Shown one piece after another: positions 49,442 to 59,685 of a stretch of DNA of 64,000 bases. A program made the position numbers and the translations under genes. The first letter of the stretch is position 1, and each line of letters starts with the position of its first letter. The notes under the pieces were generated by a model. That model was given only the letters and a program-made list of their open reading frames with translations, did no database searches and was not told where the DNA came from. This DNA is from Mycolicibacterium gilvum (lineage in GTDB: Bacteria; Actinomycetota; Actinomycetes; Mycobacteriales; Mycobacteriaceae), in contig NZ_UGQM01000001.1 of NCBI RefSeq assembly GCF_900454025.1, positions 3,224,001-3,288,000 of the forward strand, written 5' to 3'.

Positions 49442-49828
49442 ATGTTCTCGAAATCGGCGATGACATCGAAGACAGTGCACCCGACCACGGCGGCGATCCC
49501 GCGATGGCTGCGAGTCGTCCTTCGGTGCGATCGCGCGGGATCGTCCTGGTACATCGGGCTGGGATTCTTCTTCGCCCCCGCGCTGATCGTGGTGTCGCCG
49601 TGGCCCGCGCTCACCGCGGCGCTGTGGGTGGGAATCGCCCTGGCGGGGCTGTGGCTGGGCGTGCTCGGCGTCGCGATGGCGACCGGGTTGGCGATCGTGC
49701 TGCGGGCCGGCCAGGAGATCCCCGAGGACTACTGGCGGTCGATCCTCGACTATCCCGGCGTCACGACTGATGCACCTGGTGCGCAACCGGGCAGCCCTGC
49801 CCGCTGTAGTCGACCTGCCAGTGTTTGA
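49442..49828 (+). CDS. Small two-helix membrane protein, unknown function
   Basis: A 128-residue protein with two hydrophobic segments (about residues 37-60 and 62-86) and polar ends. ATG 49442 has GAGAGG 7 nt upstream. Its last 68 nt overlap the end of the convergent P450 gene. I do not recognise a family and assign no function. Confidence 0.6.
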   Translation: MFSKSAMTSKTVHPTTAAIPRWLRVVLRCDRAGSSWYIGLGFFFAPALIVVSPWPALTAALWVGIALAGLWLGVLGVAMATGLAIVLRAGQEIPEDYWRSILDYPGVTTDAPGAQPGSPARCSRPASV

Positions 49829-51029
49829 TGCCGTTGAGCCAGCCCGACCGGAGCCTGTCGGGGGTGCCGATCGCGCTGAGATCCGGCATGTGGTCTGCGA
49901 TCGCATTGAACATCAGGTCGATCGTCATCCGCGCCAGATTGGCGCCGATGCAGTAGTGCGCACCGGTTCCGCCGAATCCGACGTGCGGGTTCGGGTCGCG
50001 CAGGATGTCGAACCTGAACGGGTCCTCGAAGACCTCCTCGTCGAAGTTCGCCGACCGGTAGGACATGACGACCCGCTGGCCCTTCCTGATCTGCACTCCC
50101 GACAGTTCGTAGTCGGTCAGCGCGGTGCGCTGGAAAGAGGTCACCGGCGTGGCCCACCGCACGATCTCGTCGACCGCGGTGACGGGGCGCTCGCGTTTGT
50201 AGAGCTCCCACTGGTCGGGGTGCTCGGTGAACGCGATCATGCCGTGGGTGATCGAATTGCGCGTGGTCTCGTTGCCCGCGACCGCGAGCAGCACCATGAA
50301 GAATCCGAACTCGTCGTCGGAGAGCTTGTGACCGTCGACGTCGGCCTCGATCAGCTTGGTCACGATGTCCTCGCCCGGATGCTCCGCGCGCACGGCGGCC
50401 AACTGCATCGCATACATGATCAGTTCGGTTGCCGCATTGCGGTTGTCGTAGTGGGCGTACTCGGGGTCGTCGTCACTGACCATCTGGTTGGACCAGTCGA
50501 ACAGCTTCTTGCGGTCGTCCACCGGCACCCCGAGAAGCCCGGCGATCGCCTGCAGAGGAAGTTCACAGGACACCTGCTCGACGAAGTCGCCGGAGCCCGC
50601 CGACGCCGCCGTCTTCGCGATGTTCTGCGCCCGGGCGTTGAGGTCGTCGCGCAACCGCTCGACCGCCCGCGGGGTGAAGCCGCGCGAGATGATCTTGCGC
50701 AGATGGGTGTGGCGCGGGGCGTCCATGTTGAGCAGCACGAGGCTCCCGGTCTCGATCTGCTCGCCGGTGGAGCCCTCCGGGTACCGGGGGAGCGCCGTCT
50801 TCACCTCGCTGGAGAACACATCGCTGCGTTTGGAGATCTCCTTGACATCGTGGTGTTTGGTCACCACCCAGTAGCCGCCGTCACCGAACCCCCCGATGCC
50901 GTCGGGCTGCTCGTTCCACCAGATCGGCGCGCAGCGACGGAGCTCGGCGAGTTCCTCCACGGGCAGCCGTTCACGGTTGAGGTCGGGATCGGTGAAGTCG
51001 AATCCGGGGGGCAGGGTCGGAGTCGCCAT
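49761..51029 (-). CDS. Cytochrome P450, CYP125-like steroid C26/27 monooxygenase
   Basis: A 422-residue P450. The N-terminus LPPGFDFTDPDL ... ERLPVEELAELR, the I-helix AGNETTRNSI and the haem loop FGGTGAHYCIG (Cys360) follow the M. tuberculosis CYP125 sequence closely along the whole length. CYP125 oxidises the terminal carbon of the cholesterol side chain. ATG 51029 follows GGAGCGA. Mycolicibacteria often carry several CYP125 copies. No KstR site was seen in front of this one, unlike other sterol genes nearby, so it may be an extra copy with different control. Confidence 0.85.
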   Translation of the reverse strand: MATPTLPPGFDFTDPDLNRERLPVEELAELRRCAPIWWNEQPDGIGGFGDGGYWVVTKHHDVKEISKRSDVFSSEVKTALPRYPEGSTGEQIETGSLVLLNMDAPRHTHLRKIISRGFTPRAVERLRDDLNARAQNIAKTAASAGSGDFVEQVSCELPLQAIAGLLGVPVDDRKKLFDWSNQMVSDDDPEYAHYDNRNAATELIMYAMQLAAVRAEHPGEDIVTKLIEADVDGHKLSDDEFGFFMVLLAVAGNETTRNSITHGMIAFTEHPDQWELYKRERPVTAVDEIVRWATPVTSFQRTALTDYELSGVQIRKGQRVVMSYRSANFDEEVFEDPFRFDILRDPNPHVGFGGTGAHYCIGANLARMTIDLMFNAIADHMPDLSAIGTPDRLRSGWLNGIKHWQVDYSGQGCPVAHQVHQS

Positions 51030-51186
51030 GCATTCGCTCCTAAGCGTCGACTGGCCGTACCGCATTGCTACACCACCGGGCTACCGGGGGTGGCGAAGTT
51101 GCGCAAACGTCAGTCTGCGGTTGTAACGAAATGGCCCGCGGATCTGATGCATTCTGTGACAACACCAGGGACCGGGAGGATGCATC

Positions 51187-51692
51187 GTGAAGTTCGGTTT
51201 CCGCGCGAAGACGGCGTCGATCATCGGGGCGGCCGCCGCCGCGACACTGATGGCCGCCGCACCGACGGCACTGGCCGAACCCGCAGGACCGGCACTGCCC
51301 GAGCCGGTTCCGGCTCTGCTGTCGGCGCCCGCACCACTGGCCGCACCCGAGGCCCCGATCCCCACGCCGGTCGCGCCCGCGGCCCCGGCCGCTCCGGTGG
51401 TCGCAGCCGCCGGCGACCCGGCTGCTCTTCCTCTGGCCGCACCGGCGCCCGATGCCGGCGTCCCCCATCTGGCGAGCCCGGAGAACCTCCCGCCCGGCAC
51501 CAGTGTCACCCCGACCCAGCAGGGTCGTTTCGGTTACTTCCGGGAGTTGTGGCATGCGATGCGCACCCAGGAGGTCAGCGGCAGCGACGCCCTGCTGCTC
51601 CTGACGCAGCGGCCCATGAGCTCGGGCCCGCAGCAGGCCATGTCTCCGGTGCCCCCCGCACCGGCGCCGGCGCCGGCTCCCGCGCCGGCCCC

Positions 51693-51696
<4 letters not shown>
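51187..51696 (+). CDS. Secreted Ala/Pro-rich protein
   Basis: A 169-residue protein with a Sec signal peptide ending near ALAEP (about residue 30), then about 60 residues of Ala/Pro-rich sequence, a short more ordered core (PTQQGRFGYFRELWHAMRTQE) and a C-terminal (PA)n tail. GTG 51187 follows GGGAGG. Such proteins are common in the mycobacterial envelope and function is unknown. Its stop overlaps that of the convergent molybdopterin oxidoreductase by 4 nt. Confidence 0.7.
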
Positions 51697-53954
<2,258 letters not shown>

Positions 53955-53962
53955 CGCGGTGC

Positions 53963-54547
53963 TCACTTCCGTCGGGTGCCGGTCCGGGCGTCGATCAGCG
54001 AGGTCAGCTGTCCCGCAACGAGATCGAGGGGTTTCAGGTCGCGTGTCGCTCGTGCGACGACGATTGCCCCCTCGAACGACGTGAGCACCAGCATGGCCAG
54101 GGCCGCAGCGTCCGCCCTGGGCACGCCGTCGGCGATCAGGCGTTGCTCGATGATGTCGCTCCAGCGGGTGAGCGCCGCTGCGGCGCGCTCGATCACCGGC
54201 GCCGACTGCTCGGGTTTGTCCGGATCGCCCGATTCGACGGCGACCGCGACCACGGGACATCCGGCACGGAAGTCACTGTCCTGCAACTGTGTGCGGTAGT
54301 AACCGAACAGGTCGTCGAGAACCTCGAGGCTGGAGGACGCCCGACTGAGCCGCTCCGCCATGAATTCCGCGGCGTAGTCGACGGCTTCGCACAGGAGCTG
54401 CGTCCGCCCGCCGGGGAAGTAGTGGTAGGCAGATCCGCGGGGGGCGCCGCTGTGTTGCAGGACATCGGCGATGGCCGTGGGGTGCGCTCCGCGCTCGCGG
54501 ATCAGCAACGCGGCCGAGACGACCATGCGCTCACGGGGAGTTGTCAC
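53963..54547 (-). CDS. TetR-family regulator (LmrA/YxaF type)
   Basis: A 194-residue repressor-type protein. The N-terminal helix-turn-helix TAIADVLQHSGAPRGSAYHYFPGG is of the LmrA/YxaF group, and the C-terminal ligand domain has the usual Cys (GCPVVAVAVES). GTG 54547 follows AAGGGAAG. It is first in an operon with the molybdopterin oxidoreductase. A 20-bp inverted repeat just upstream is the likely self-operator. Confidence 0.88.
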   Translation of the reverse strand: MTTPRERMVVSAALLIRERGAHPTAIADVLQHSGAPRGSAYHYFPGGRTQLLCEAVDYAAEFMAERLSRASSSLEVLDDLFGYYRTQLQDSDFRAGCPVVAVAVESGDPDKPEQSAPVIERAAAALTRWSDIIEQRLIADGVPRADAAALAMLVLTSFEGAIVVARATRDLKPLDLVAGQLTSLIDARTGTRRK

Positions 54548-54567
54548 AGGCGTACTTCCCTTCGAGG

Positions 54568-54587
54568 TATGTATGCAACACTACATA
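54568..54587. promoter_or_regulatory. Candidate TetR operator
   Basis: TATGTA-N8-TACATA, a perfect 6-bp-arm inverted repeat whose near edge is 20 nt before the TetR start codon. Size and placement fit self-repression by the TetR protein. Confidence 0.45.
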
Positions 54588-54605
54588 ACCCGGCGCAGAA
54601 AACAC

Positions 54606-54690
54606 GCGGTTTCGGTGTAGTTGGTCAACACCACATAGACCAACTACACCGAAGACCAACTACACCGAAGGCCAACTACACCGAAACCGC
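54606..54690. repeat. Direct and inverted repeat cluster (four copies of a 14-mer)
   Basis: CCAACTACACCGAA occurs three times at 54640, 54656 and 54672 with a 16-nt period, and once inverted at 54611-54624. The inverted copy can form a 16-bp perfect stem with the first direct copy (54611-54626 with 54638-54653, 11-nt loop) or a 19-bp perfect stem with the last (54606-54624 with 54672-54690). It fills the gap between the end of the nitronate monooxygenase gene and the TetR promoter. It could be a terminator, an operator array or a switch between hairpins. Confidence 0.85.
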
Positions 54691-54697
54691 AGGAGAG

Positions 54698-55831
54698 CTA
54701 GACGCTTGCCGCCTCGTTGAGTTCGTTGAGCCGGCCGGTCGCCTCCAGGTACTCCTGAACCCAGCGCTCGATCACCGTCGCGGTCTTCTCGACCTTGGTG
54801 AACTGACCGACCACCTGGCCGATCGGGTTGAACGCGACGTCGACGGATTCGTTCGGGTACTTGTGCGTCGCGGCCACCGCCATTCCGGAGACCATGTACT
54901 GCAGCGGCATTCCGAGCGGCTTGGGGTTGTTCTCGTCCTCCCACGCCTCGGTCCAGTCGTTGCGCAGCATGCGCGCCGGCTTGCCGGTGAAGGAGCGGCT
55001 GCGCACGGTGTCGCGGCTACCGGCCTTGATGTAGGCCTCGTGTTGCACCGGCGTGTTCTCCGACTCCTCGACGATCACCCACTGCGACCCGGTCCACGCG
55101 CCCTGCGCGCCCAGCGCCAGCGCCGCCGCGATCTGCTGGCCGCTGCCGATACCGCCGGCGGCCAGCACCGGCACCGGTGCGACCTCCTTGACCACCTGCG
55201 GCCACAGAACGATCGAGCCGACCTCGCCGCAGTGGCCGCCGGCCTCGCCGCCCTGGGCGATGATGATGTCCACCCCGGCGTCGGCGTGCTTGCGCGCCTG
55301 AGACGGCGACCCGCACAGTGCCGCGACCACACGGCCCTCGTCGTGGATGTGCTTGATCATGTCCGCGGGCGGGGTGCCGAGCGCGTTGGCGATCATCGTG
55401 ACCTTCGGGTGCCGCAGCGCGACCTCGACCTGCGGGGTCGCGGTCGCCTCGGTCCAGCCGAGCAGTTGCAGCGCATCGTCGTCGCTGTGGTCGACCGGTA
55501 CGCCGTGGTCGGAGAGGATCTTCTTCGCGAAGTCGATGTGCTCCTCGGGCACGAGATCGTTGAGCGTCTTCTTCAGGACCTCGGGGTCCATGTCGGCGGC
55601 ATCCATGCCCTCGTATTTGTTCGGGATCACGATGTCGACGCCGTAGGGGTGGTCACCGATGTTCTCGTCGATCCAGTTCAGCTCGATCTCGAGCTGCTCG
55701 GGCGAGAAGCCCACCGCGCCGAGGACGCCGAACCCGCCGGCCTTGCTGACGGCGACGACGACGTCGCGGCAGTGGGTGAAGGCGAAGATCGGGAACTCGA
55801 TACCCAATTGGTCGCACAGGGGAGTATGCAT
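54698..55831 (-). CDS. Nitronate monooxygenase / 2-nitropropane dioxygenase-like FMN enzyme
   Basis: A 377-residue FMN-dependent TIM-barrel protein. It begins HTPLCDQLGIEFPIFAFTH and has the flavin-site stretch AQGGEAGGHCGEVGS and the LAAGGIGSGQQIAAAL phosphate loop. Relatives oxidise nitronates, and some in actinobacteria reduce steroid ring intermediates. ATG 55831 follows AGGAGCGG. A perfect KstR-type operator lies 43-56 nt upstream, which argues for a role in sterol catabolism (inference). Confidence 0.82.
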   Translation of the reverse strand: MHTPLCDQLGIEFPIFAFTHCRDVVVAVSKAGGFGVLGAVGFSPEQLEIELNWIDENIGDHPYGVDIVIPNKYEGMDAADMDPEVLKKTLNDLVPEEHIDFAKKILSDHGVPVDHSDDDALQLLGWTEATATPQVEVALRHPKVTMIANALGTPPADMIKHIHDEGRVVAALCGSPSQARKHADAGVDIIIAQGGEAGGHCGEVGSIVLWPQVVKEVAPVPVLAAGGIGSGQQIAAALALGAQGAWTGSQWVIVEESENTPVQHEAYIKAGSRDTVRSRSFTGKPARMLRNDWTEAWEDENNPKPLGMPLQYMVSGMAVAATHKYPNESVDVAFNPIGQVVGQFTKVEKTATVIERWVQEYLEATGRLNELNEAASV

Positions 55832-55873
55832 AGTCCGCTCCTGGTGGGGCTATAGGCACGTAGGACACAAAAC

Positions 55874-55887
55874 TGAAACGTGTTCTA
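55874..55887. promoter_or_regulatory. KstR-like operator
   Basis: TGAAACGTGTTCTA fits the KstR pattern TnnAACnnGTTnnA at every fixed position. It lies upstream of the nitronate monooxygenase start (55831) and touches the last codon of the HAD gene. Confidence 0.6.
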
Positions 55888-56652
55888 CTTTAGTACACCA
55901 CGCAGGCCGCCGTGATTGCCCTTGCCGGGATTTTCCACCCTCAGCACCGGCCAGCCCCGGGCCGCCGCCATCGCCGCCAATTCGCGCCGCGGGTTGACCG
56001 GACGGGGATGGCCGACCAGCGACATCAGCGCGATGTCCTCGTTCCCGTCGGCATAGAAGTAGCTGGTCTGCAACGCGATCCCGTGCCGCCCACAGAACTC
56101 CTGCACCGCGGCCGCCTTGCGTTTTCCCCAGATCACCGGCCTGGCGATGCGCCCGGTCAACCGGCCTTCGGCGTCCACCTCGAACTGGTTGCACAGCACG
56201 TGGTCGATCTCCAGGAACTTCGCCACCGGCTCGGCGTGGATGGTCAGCGCCGACGAGCTCATCACCACGGTGTGCCCACGGCGCTGATGAGCCAGCACGA
56301 TCTCGTGCATGACGGGGTACATCCGCGACTGCACGCGCTCCTGGAACAGCCGTTCGCCTACGGCATCGAGGTCGGCCAGCGACTCGCCACGCAGGTAGCC
56401 CGCGGCGCGTTCGAGCAGCTTCGCGAAGTTCACCCTGCCGAGCCGGTAGCGCATCGCGGCCTCGATCACCCCGGTGACCTCACCGATGCGGGCCTGCCGG
56501 CGGCGGATGCGGTCTCCCGCGTGTGCGGTGGCGGTGAAGCCGTCGACGAGCGTGCCGTCCAGGTCGAAGAAGACACCGATCTGCGGGCCCTCGGGACCGG
56601 CTTCGATCCGGGCCACCGGATCGACCGGTGTCACGGCGTCGGCAGGCTCCAA
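55885..56652 (-). CDS. HAD-IB family phosphatase (SerB-like)
   Basis: A 255-residue hydrolase. Motif I is FFDLDGTLV with the nucleophile Asp, motif II is VMSSSAL, and motif IV is YADGNEDIALM. The GPEGPQIGVFFDLDGTL block resembles the HAD half of mycobacterial proteins in which a PlsC-type acyltransferase is fused behind it; here the acyltransferase is absent. TTG 56652 is chosen because AGGAGA lies just upstream; a TTG at 56691 would add 13 residues. The substrate is unknown (phosphoserine or a lipid phosphate). Confidence 0.78.
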   Translation of the reverse strand: MEPADAVTPVDPVARIEAGPEGPQIGVFFDLDGTLVDGFTATAHAGDRIRRRQARIGEVTGVIEAAMRYRLGRVNFAKLLERAAGYLRGESLADLDAVGERLFQERVQSRMYPVMHEIVLAHQRRGHTVVMSSSALTIHAEPVAKFLEIDHVLCNQFEVDAEGRLTGRIARPVIWGKRKAAAVQEFCGRHGIALQTSYFYADGNEDIALMSLVGHPRPVNPRRELAAMAAARGWPVLRVENPGKGNHGGLRGVLK

Positions 56653-56855
56653 TTTTCTCCTCGTATCGCGGGCAGGCACCGGGCCTGACAAGCCATGCTA
56701 CGGGCGTTGCCCAACCTCCTGGTTTAATCTGTCGTCTGGTCGCCGAACACGGCCACGGTAGGTTGGTCTTGCCGGGTTCAGGATGCAGCCTGCGCGAGTA
56801 GCACTGATGTGCGCTCTGCAGATTGCAACGAGCGGCCTGACATGGAAGGTGAACA

Positions 56856-57245
56856 TTGGACGAGCAAGCAGCCGAGGGCACGGCCGCCGGAGGGGCACCC
56901 TCTTCGACATGTGTCGTCACGCAGCGATGGGTCGACACGACGGCTGTCGTCGCAGTGACCGGCGTCGTCGACATGCTCACCTCGCCCCAGCTGGAGACGG
57001 CGATCGACGACGCGCTCAACCAGAAGCCCGGGGCCGTGGTGATCGATTTCACCGAGGTCGAGTTCCTCGCGTCCGCCGGTATGGGTGTGCTGGTGGCGGC
57101 CCATGACAAGGCAGGCTCTGAGGTGAAGATCAGCGTCGTGGCGGACGGTCCCGCGACCAGCAGGCCGCTGAAGCTGGTCGGTATCGCCGACATCGTTGCG
57201 CTGTACTCCAACCTCGACGAAGCCCTTGCGGCGCGCGACACATAG
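56856..57245 (+). CDS. STAS-domain anti-sigma factor antagonist
   Basis: A 129-residue protein with one STAS domain, VVAVTGVVDMLTSPQLE ... VIDFTEVEFLASAGMGVL. Ser73 sits at the site phosphorylated in RsbV/SpoIIAA-type antagonists. TTG 56856 has GGAAGGTGA upstream. It is 45 nt before an RsbW-type kinase gene, so the pair should form a partner-switching module controlling a sigma factor encoded elsewhere. Confidence 0.85.
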   Translation: MDEQAAEGTAAGGAPSSTCVVTQRWVDTTAVVAVTGVVDMLTSPQLETAIDDALNQKPGAVVIDFTEVEFLASAGMGVLVAAHDKAGSEVKISVVADGPATSRPLKLVGIADIVALYSNLDEALAARDT

Positions 57246-57290
57246 GAAAGTCGCTTAAGAACGTGCTTTGTGGGGTAGCCACCGACTGCC

Positions 57291-57737
57291 ATGATCGATG
57301 CCATGCCTCCGACTGAGGTCGCCAATGCCGAACGTTTCGAGCGATTCGGCCTTGCCGCGGACGCCGGAGCGGTGGCCCGTGTGCGTCAGGACTTCACAGA
57401 GTGGCTCCGGCGGTTCTTCGACGTCGACGATGTGCGTCGCAGTGACGTGGTGCTCGCGATCAACGAGGCGTTGGCCAATGCGGCCGAGTTCGCCTACGTT
57501 CAGGCCGACCGCCCGGGGACCGTGGACATCCAGGCGGTCTACGACGCCCCGACACAGACTCTGTCGGTCTGCGTCGAGGATCGCGGGAGGTGGCGCACCC
57601 GCCAGACCGAGCCCGCACCGCGGACTCGCGGGCGCGGGATCCCGCTGATGGAAACGCTGTCGGACTCCGCGGAGATCGAACCGTCGGCCAGTGGCACCAC
57701 CGTCAAGCTCGAATGGCGCGGCATCACCCGATTGTGA
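57291..57737 (+). CDS. RsbW-like anti-sigma factor serine kinase
   Basis: A 148-residue protein of the histidine-kinase-like ATPase fold (HATPase_c_2). The N box INEALANAAEFAY, the G1 loop VEDRG and the G2 loop RGRGIPLM are present. It would bind a sigma factor and phosphorylate the upstream STAS protein. ATG 57291 or the ATG four codons later (57303) may be used; neither has a good ribosome-binding site. No sigma gene is in the window. Confidence 0.85.
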   Translation: MIDAMPPTEVANAERFERFGLAADAGAVARVRQDFTEWLRRFFDVDDVRRSDVVLAINEALANAAEFAYVQADRPGTVDIQAVYDAPTQTLSVCVEDRGRWRTRQTEPAPRTRGRGIPLMETLSDSAEIEPSASGTTVKLEWRGITRL

Positions 57738-58814
57738 TCATGCCGGCCGGTAGGTGCCGTTGCCGGTCACCAAGGGCAGATCAAGCGTGGTCCGGATGCC
57801 GGCTTCTGCCGCGACCACCTCAGGAATGGCATTGACGATGCGCCCCGCCGCGGCGAGGATCGCCGCGTAGTTGTGGTCGCCGTTGCGACTGGTGGGGCGG
57901 ATGTCCATGACGTAGGACGGCTCGCCGGTGATCTCGACGCGGTATGAGCCGCCCTCCTGGGCGGGCTGGGCCCAGTCCGGACGGAGGTCGCCACGCAGTC
58001 GCGTGATGTGTTCGACCACGATCGCCGGCCGCCCGTCGACGAGGCCCTCGATGAGGAAACGCACCGCCGCGACCGTGCCCTTGCGGATCGTGCCGACCGC
58101 GACCTCGAAGTCCTCGGGGGCCGGTTCCTGCTCGACGGAGTCCCGGATCTCCTCGACCTCGACGCCCAGACCCGCCGCCAGCTGACGGATGCCCACGCCC
58201 CAGGCGGCGCTGAGCATGCCGGGCTGATACAGGAACGGCAGATCACCGATCTCGTTACCGAAGCCCATCACGTCGAACATCACCGTCGCGCCGTCGTAGG
58301 TGGCGTAGTCGGCGATCTCCATGGTGCGGATCTGCTCGATGTGCTGGCAGGTGCTCGCCAGGGCCAGCGGCAGCAGGTCGGTGACGAAGCCGGGGTCGAC
58401 CCCGGTGATGAACAAGCTCGAATTGCCTTGCCGCGCAGCGGCTTGCACCTTCTCGATGGTGTGGTCGCCGATCACGCCCCACGGGTAGGACAGGAATCCG
58501 GGGGAGGAGCCGACCACGTTGATGCCCGCTTCCAGCAGCTTGCGGACGTCGGCGAGCGCCTCGCGTGGACGGACATCGCCCATCGCGCAGTAGACGACGC
58601 AGTCGGGGCGGGTCGCGACGAGGGCATCGAGGTCGTCCGTCGCGGCGATCCCCGTCGTCACATCCAGCCGCGCGAGCTCACCGGCGTCCTTACCGACCTT
58701 CGCCGGCGTCGACACCCACACCCCGACCAGGTCGAACCTGGCGTCCTCGATGAGCTGGCGCAGCGCCAGGCTTCCGCAGTTGCCGGTTCCGATGAGCGCC
58801 ACACGAATAGCCAT
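57738..58814 (-). CDS. DapB-like NAD(P)-dependent dehydrogenase
   Basis: A 358-residue protein with the Rossmann motif ALIGTGNCGS (residues 6-15) and an overall dihydrodipicolinate reductase / 2,4-diaminopentanoate dehydrogenase-like layout. It is too long to be the lysine-pathway DapB itself. It is divergent from a hydroxysteroid dehydrogenase-like SDR across a KstR-like operator, so both may act in sterol or related catabolism (inference). Its stop abuts that of the convergent kinase gene. Confidence 0.78.
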   Translation of the reverse strand: MAIRVALIGTGNCGSLALRQLIEDARFDLVGVWVSTPAKVGKDAGELARLDVTTGIAATDDLDALVATRPDCVVYCAMGDVRPREALADVRKLLEAGINVVGSSPGFLSYPWGVIGDHTIEKVQAAARQGNSSLFITGVDPGFVTDLLPLALASTCQHIEQIRTMEIADYATYDGATVMFDVMGFGNEIGDLPFLYQPGMLSAAWGVGIRQLAAGLGVEVEEIRDSVEQEPAPEDFEVAVGTIRKGTVAAVRFLIEGLVDGRPAIVVEHITRLRGDLRPDWAQPAQEGGSYRVEITGEPSYVMDIRPTSRNGDHNYAAILAAAGRIVNAIPEVVAAEAGIRTTLDLPLVTGNGTYRPA

Positions 58815-58846
58815 GGGCAGCAGTATGCGTGCTGCCGAGCCGGATT

Positions 58847-58860
58847 GGAACAGGTTCTAA
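58847..58860. promoter_or_regulatory. KstR-like operator
   Basis: TGGAACAGGTTCTA fits TnnAACnnGTTnnA at every fixed position. It lies midway between the divergent DapB-like gene (start 58814) and the SDR gene (start 58895). TAACCT at 58881-58886 is a possible -10 for the SDR, placing the operator over its -35 region. Confidence 0.65.
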
Positions 58861-58894
58861 TTCGTGTCGATGCCGTGCGGTAACCTGACGCCCC

Positions 58895-59641
58895 ATGGGA
58901 CGCGTGGACGGAAAAGTGGCACTCATCAGCGGTGGTGCGCAGGGGATGGGCGCCGAGGACGCGAGGGCTCTGATCGCCGAGGGCGCCAAGGTCGTGATCG
59001 GTGACATCCTCGACGAGAAGGGGCAGGCGCTCGCCGACGAGATCAACGCCCAGACACCCGATTCGATCCGTTACGTACATCTCGACGTGACGCAGGCTGA
59101 CCAGTGGGAGGCCGCCGTGGCCACCGCGGTCAACGACTTCGGCACGCTCAACGTCCTGGTCAACAACGCCGGCACCGTCGCGCTCGGCCAGATCGGCCAG
59201 TTCGACATGGCCAAGTGGCAGAAGGTGATCGACGTCAACCTCACCGGGACCTTCCTGGGAATGCAGGCGTCGGTCGAGGCGATGAAGGCCGCCGGCGGCG
59301 GTTCGATCATCAACATCTCCTCGATCGAGGGTCTGCGCGGCGCGATCATGGTCCACCCGTACGTGGCCTCGAAGTGGGCCGTGCGCGGGCTGACCAAGTC
59401 CGCGGCACTCGAGCTGGGCCAGTACAACATCCGCGTCAACTCGGTGCACCCGGGATTCATCCGCACGCCGATGACCAAGCACTTCCCCGACAACATGCTG
59501 CGCATCCCGCTGGGGCGTCCCGGGCAGCCCGAGGAGGTCGCGACGTTCGTGGTGTTCCTGGCCAGCGACGAGTCCCGCTATTCGACGGGCGCCGAGTTCG
59601 TCATGGACGGCGGCCTGACCAACGACGTCCCGCACAAGTAG
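58895..59641 (+). CDS. SDR oxidoreductase, 3-alpha/20-beta-hydroxysteroid dehydrogenase (FabG3-like)
   Basis: A 248-residue classical short-chain dehydrogenase with SGGAQGMG for NAD binding, the NNAG motif, and Ser and Tyr-Lys in INISSIEG and YVASK. The stretch [12 protein letters not shown] ... [12 protein letters not shown] ... [12 protein letters not shown] is close to mycobacterial FabG3 (Rv2002), a hydroxysteroid dehydrogenase. ATG 58895 is probably near-leaderless. The KstR-like operator upstream supports a sterol role. Confidence 0.85.
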   Translation: MGRVDGKVALISGGAQGMGAEDARALIAEGAKVVIGDILDEKGQALADEINAQTPDSIRYVHLDVTQADQWEAAVATAVNDFGTLNVLVNNAGTVALGQIGQFDMAKWQKVIDVNLTGTFLGMQASVEAMKAAGGGSIINISSIEGLRGAIMVHPYVASKWAVRGLTKSAALELGQYNIRVNSVHPGFIRTPMTKHFPDNMLRIPLGRPGQPEEVATFVVFLASDESRYSTGAEFVMDGGLTNDVPHK

Positions 59642-59685
59642 CCGCGTACCGTCCCCTCGGGCAGCGGTGCGTAAGGTCTCCTGAC

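Noticed and set aside
54606..54690. CRISPR array
   Set aside because: Repeat unit is 14-16 nt with no variable spacers and no cas genes nearby.
59104..59685. N-terminal extension of CinA into the SDR gene
   Set aside because: The sequence is a shifted frame of the SDR; GTG 59686 gives the standard CinA beginning.
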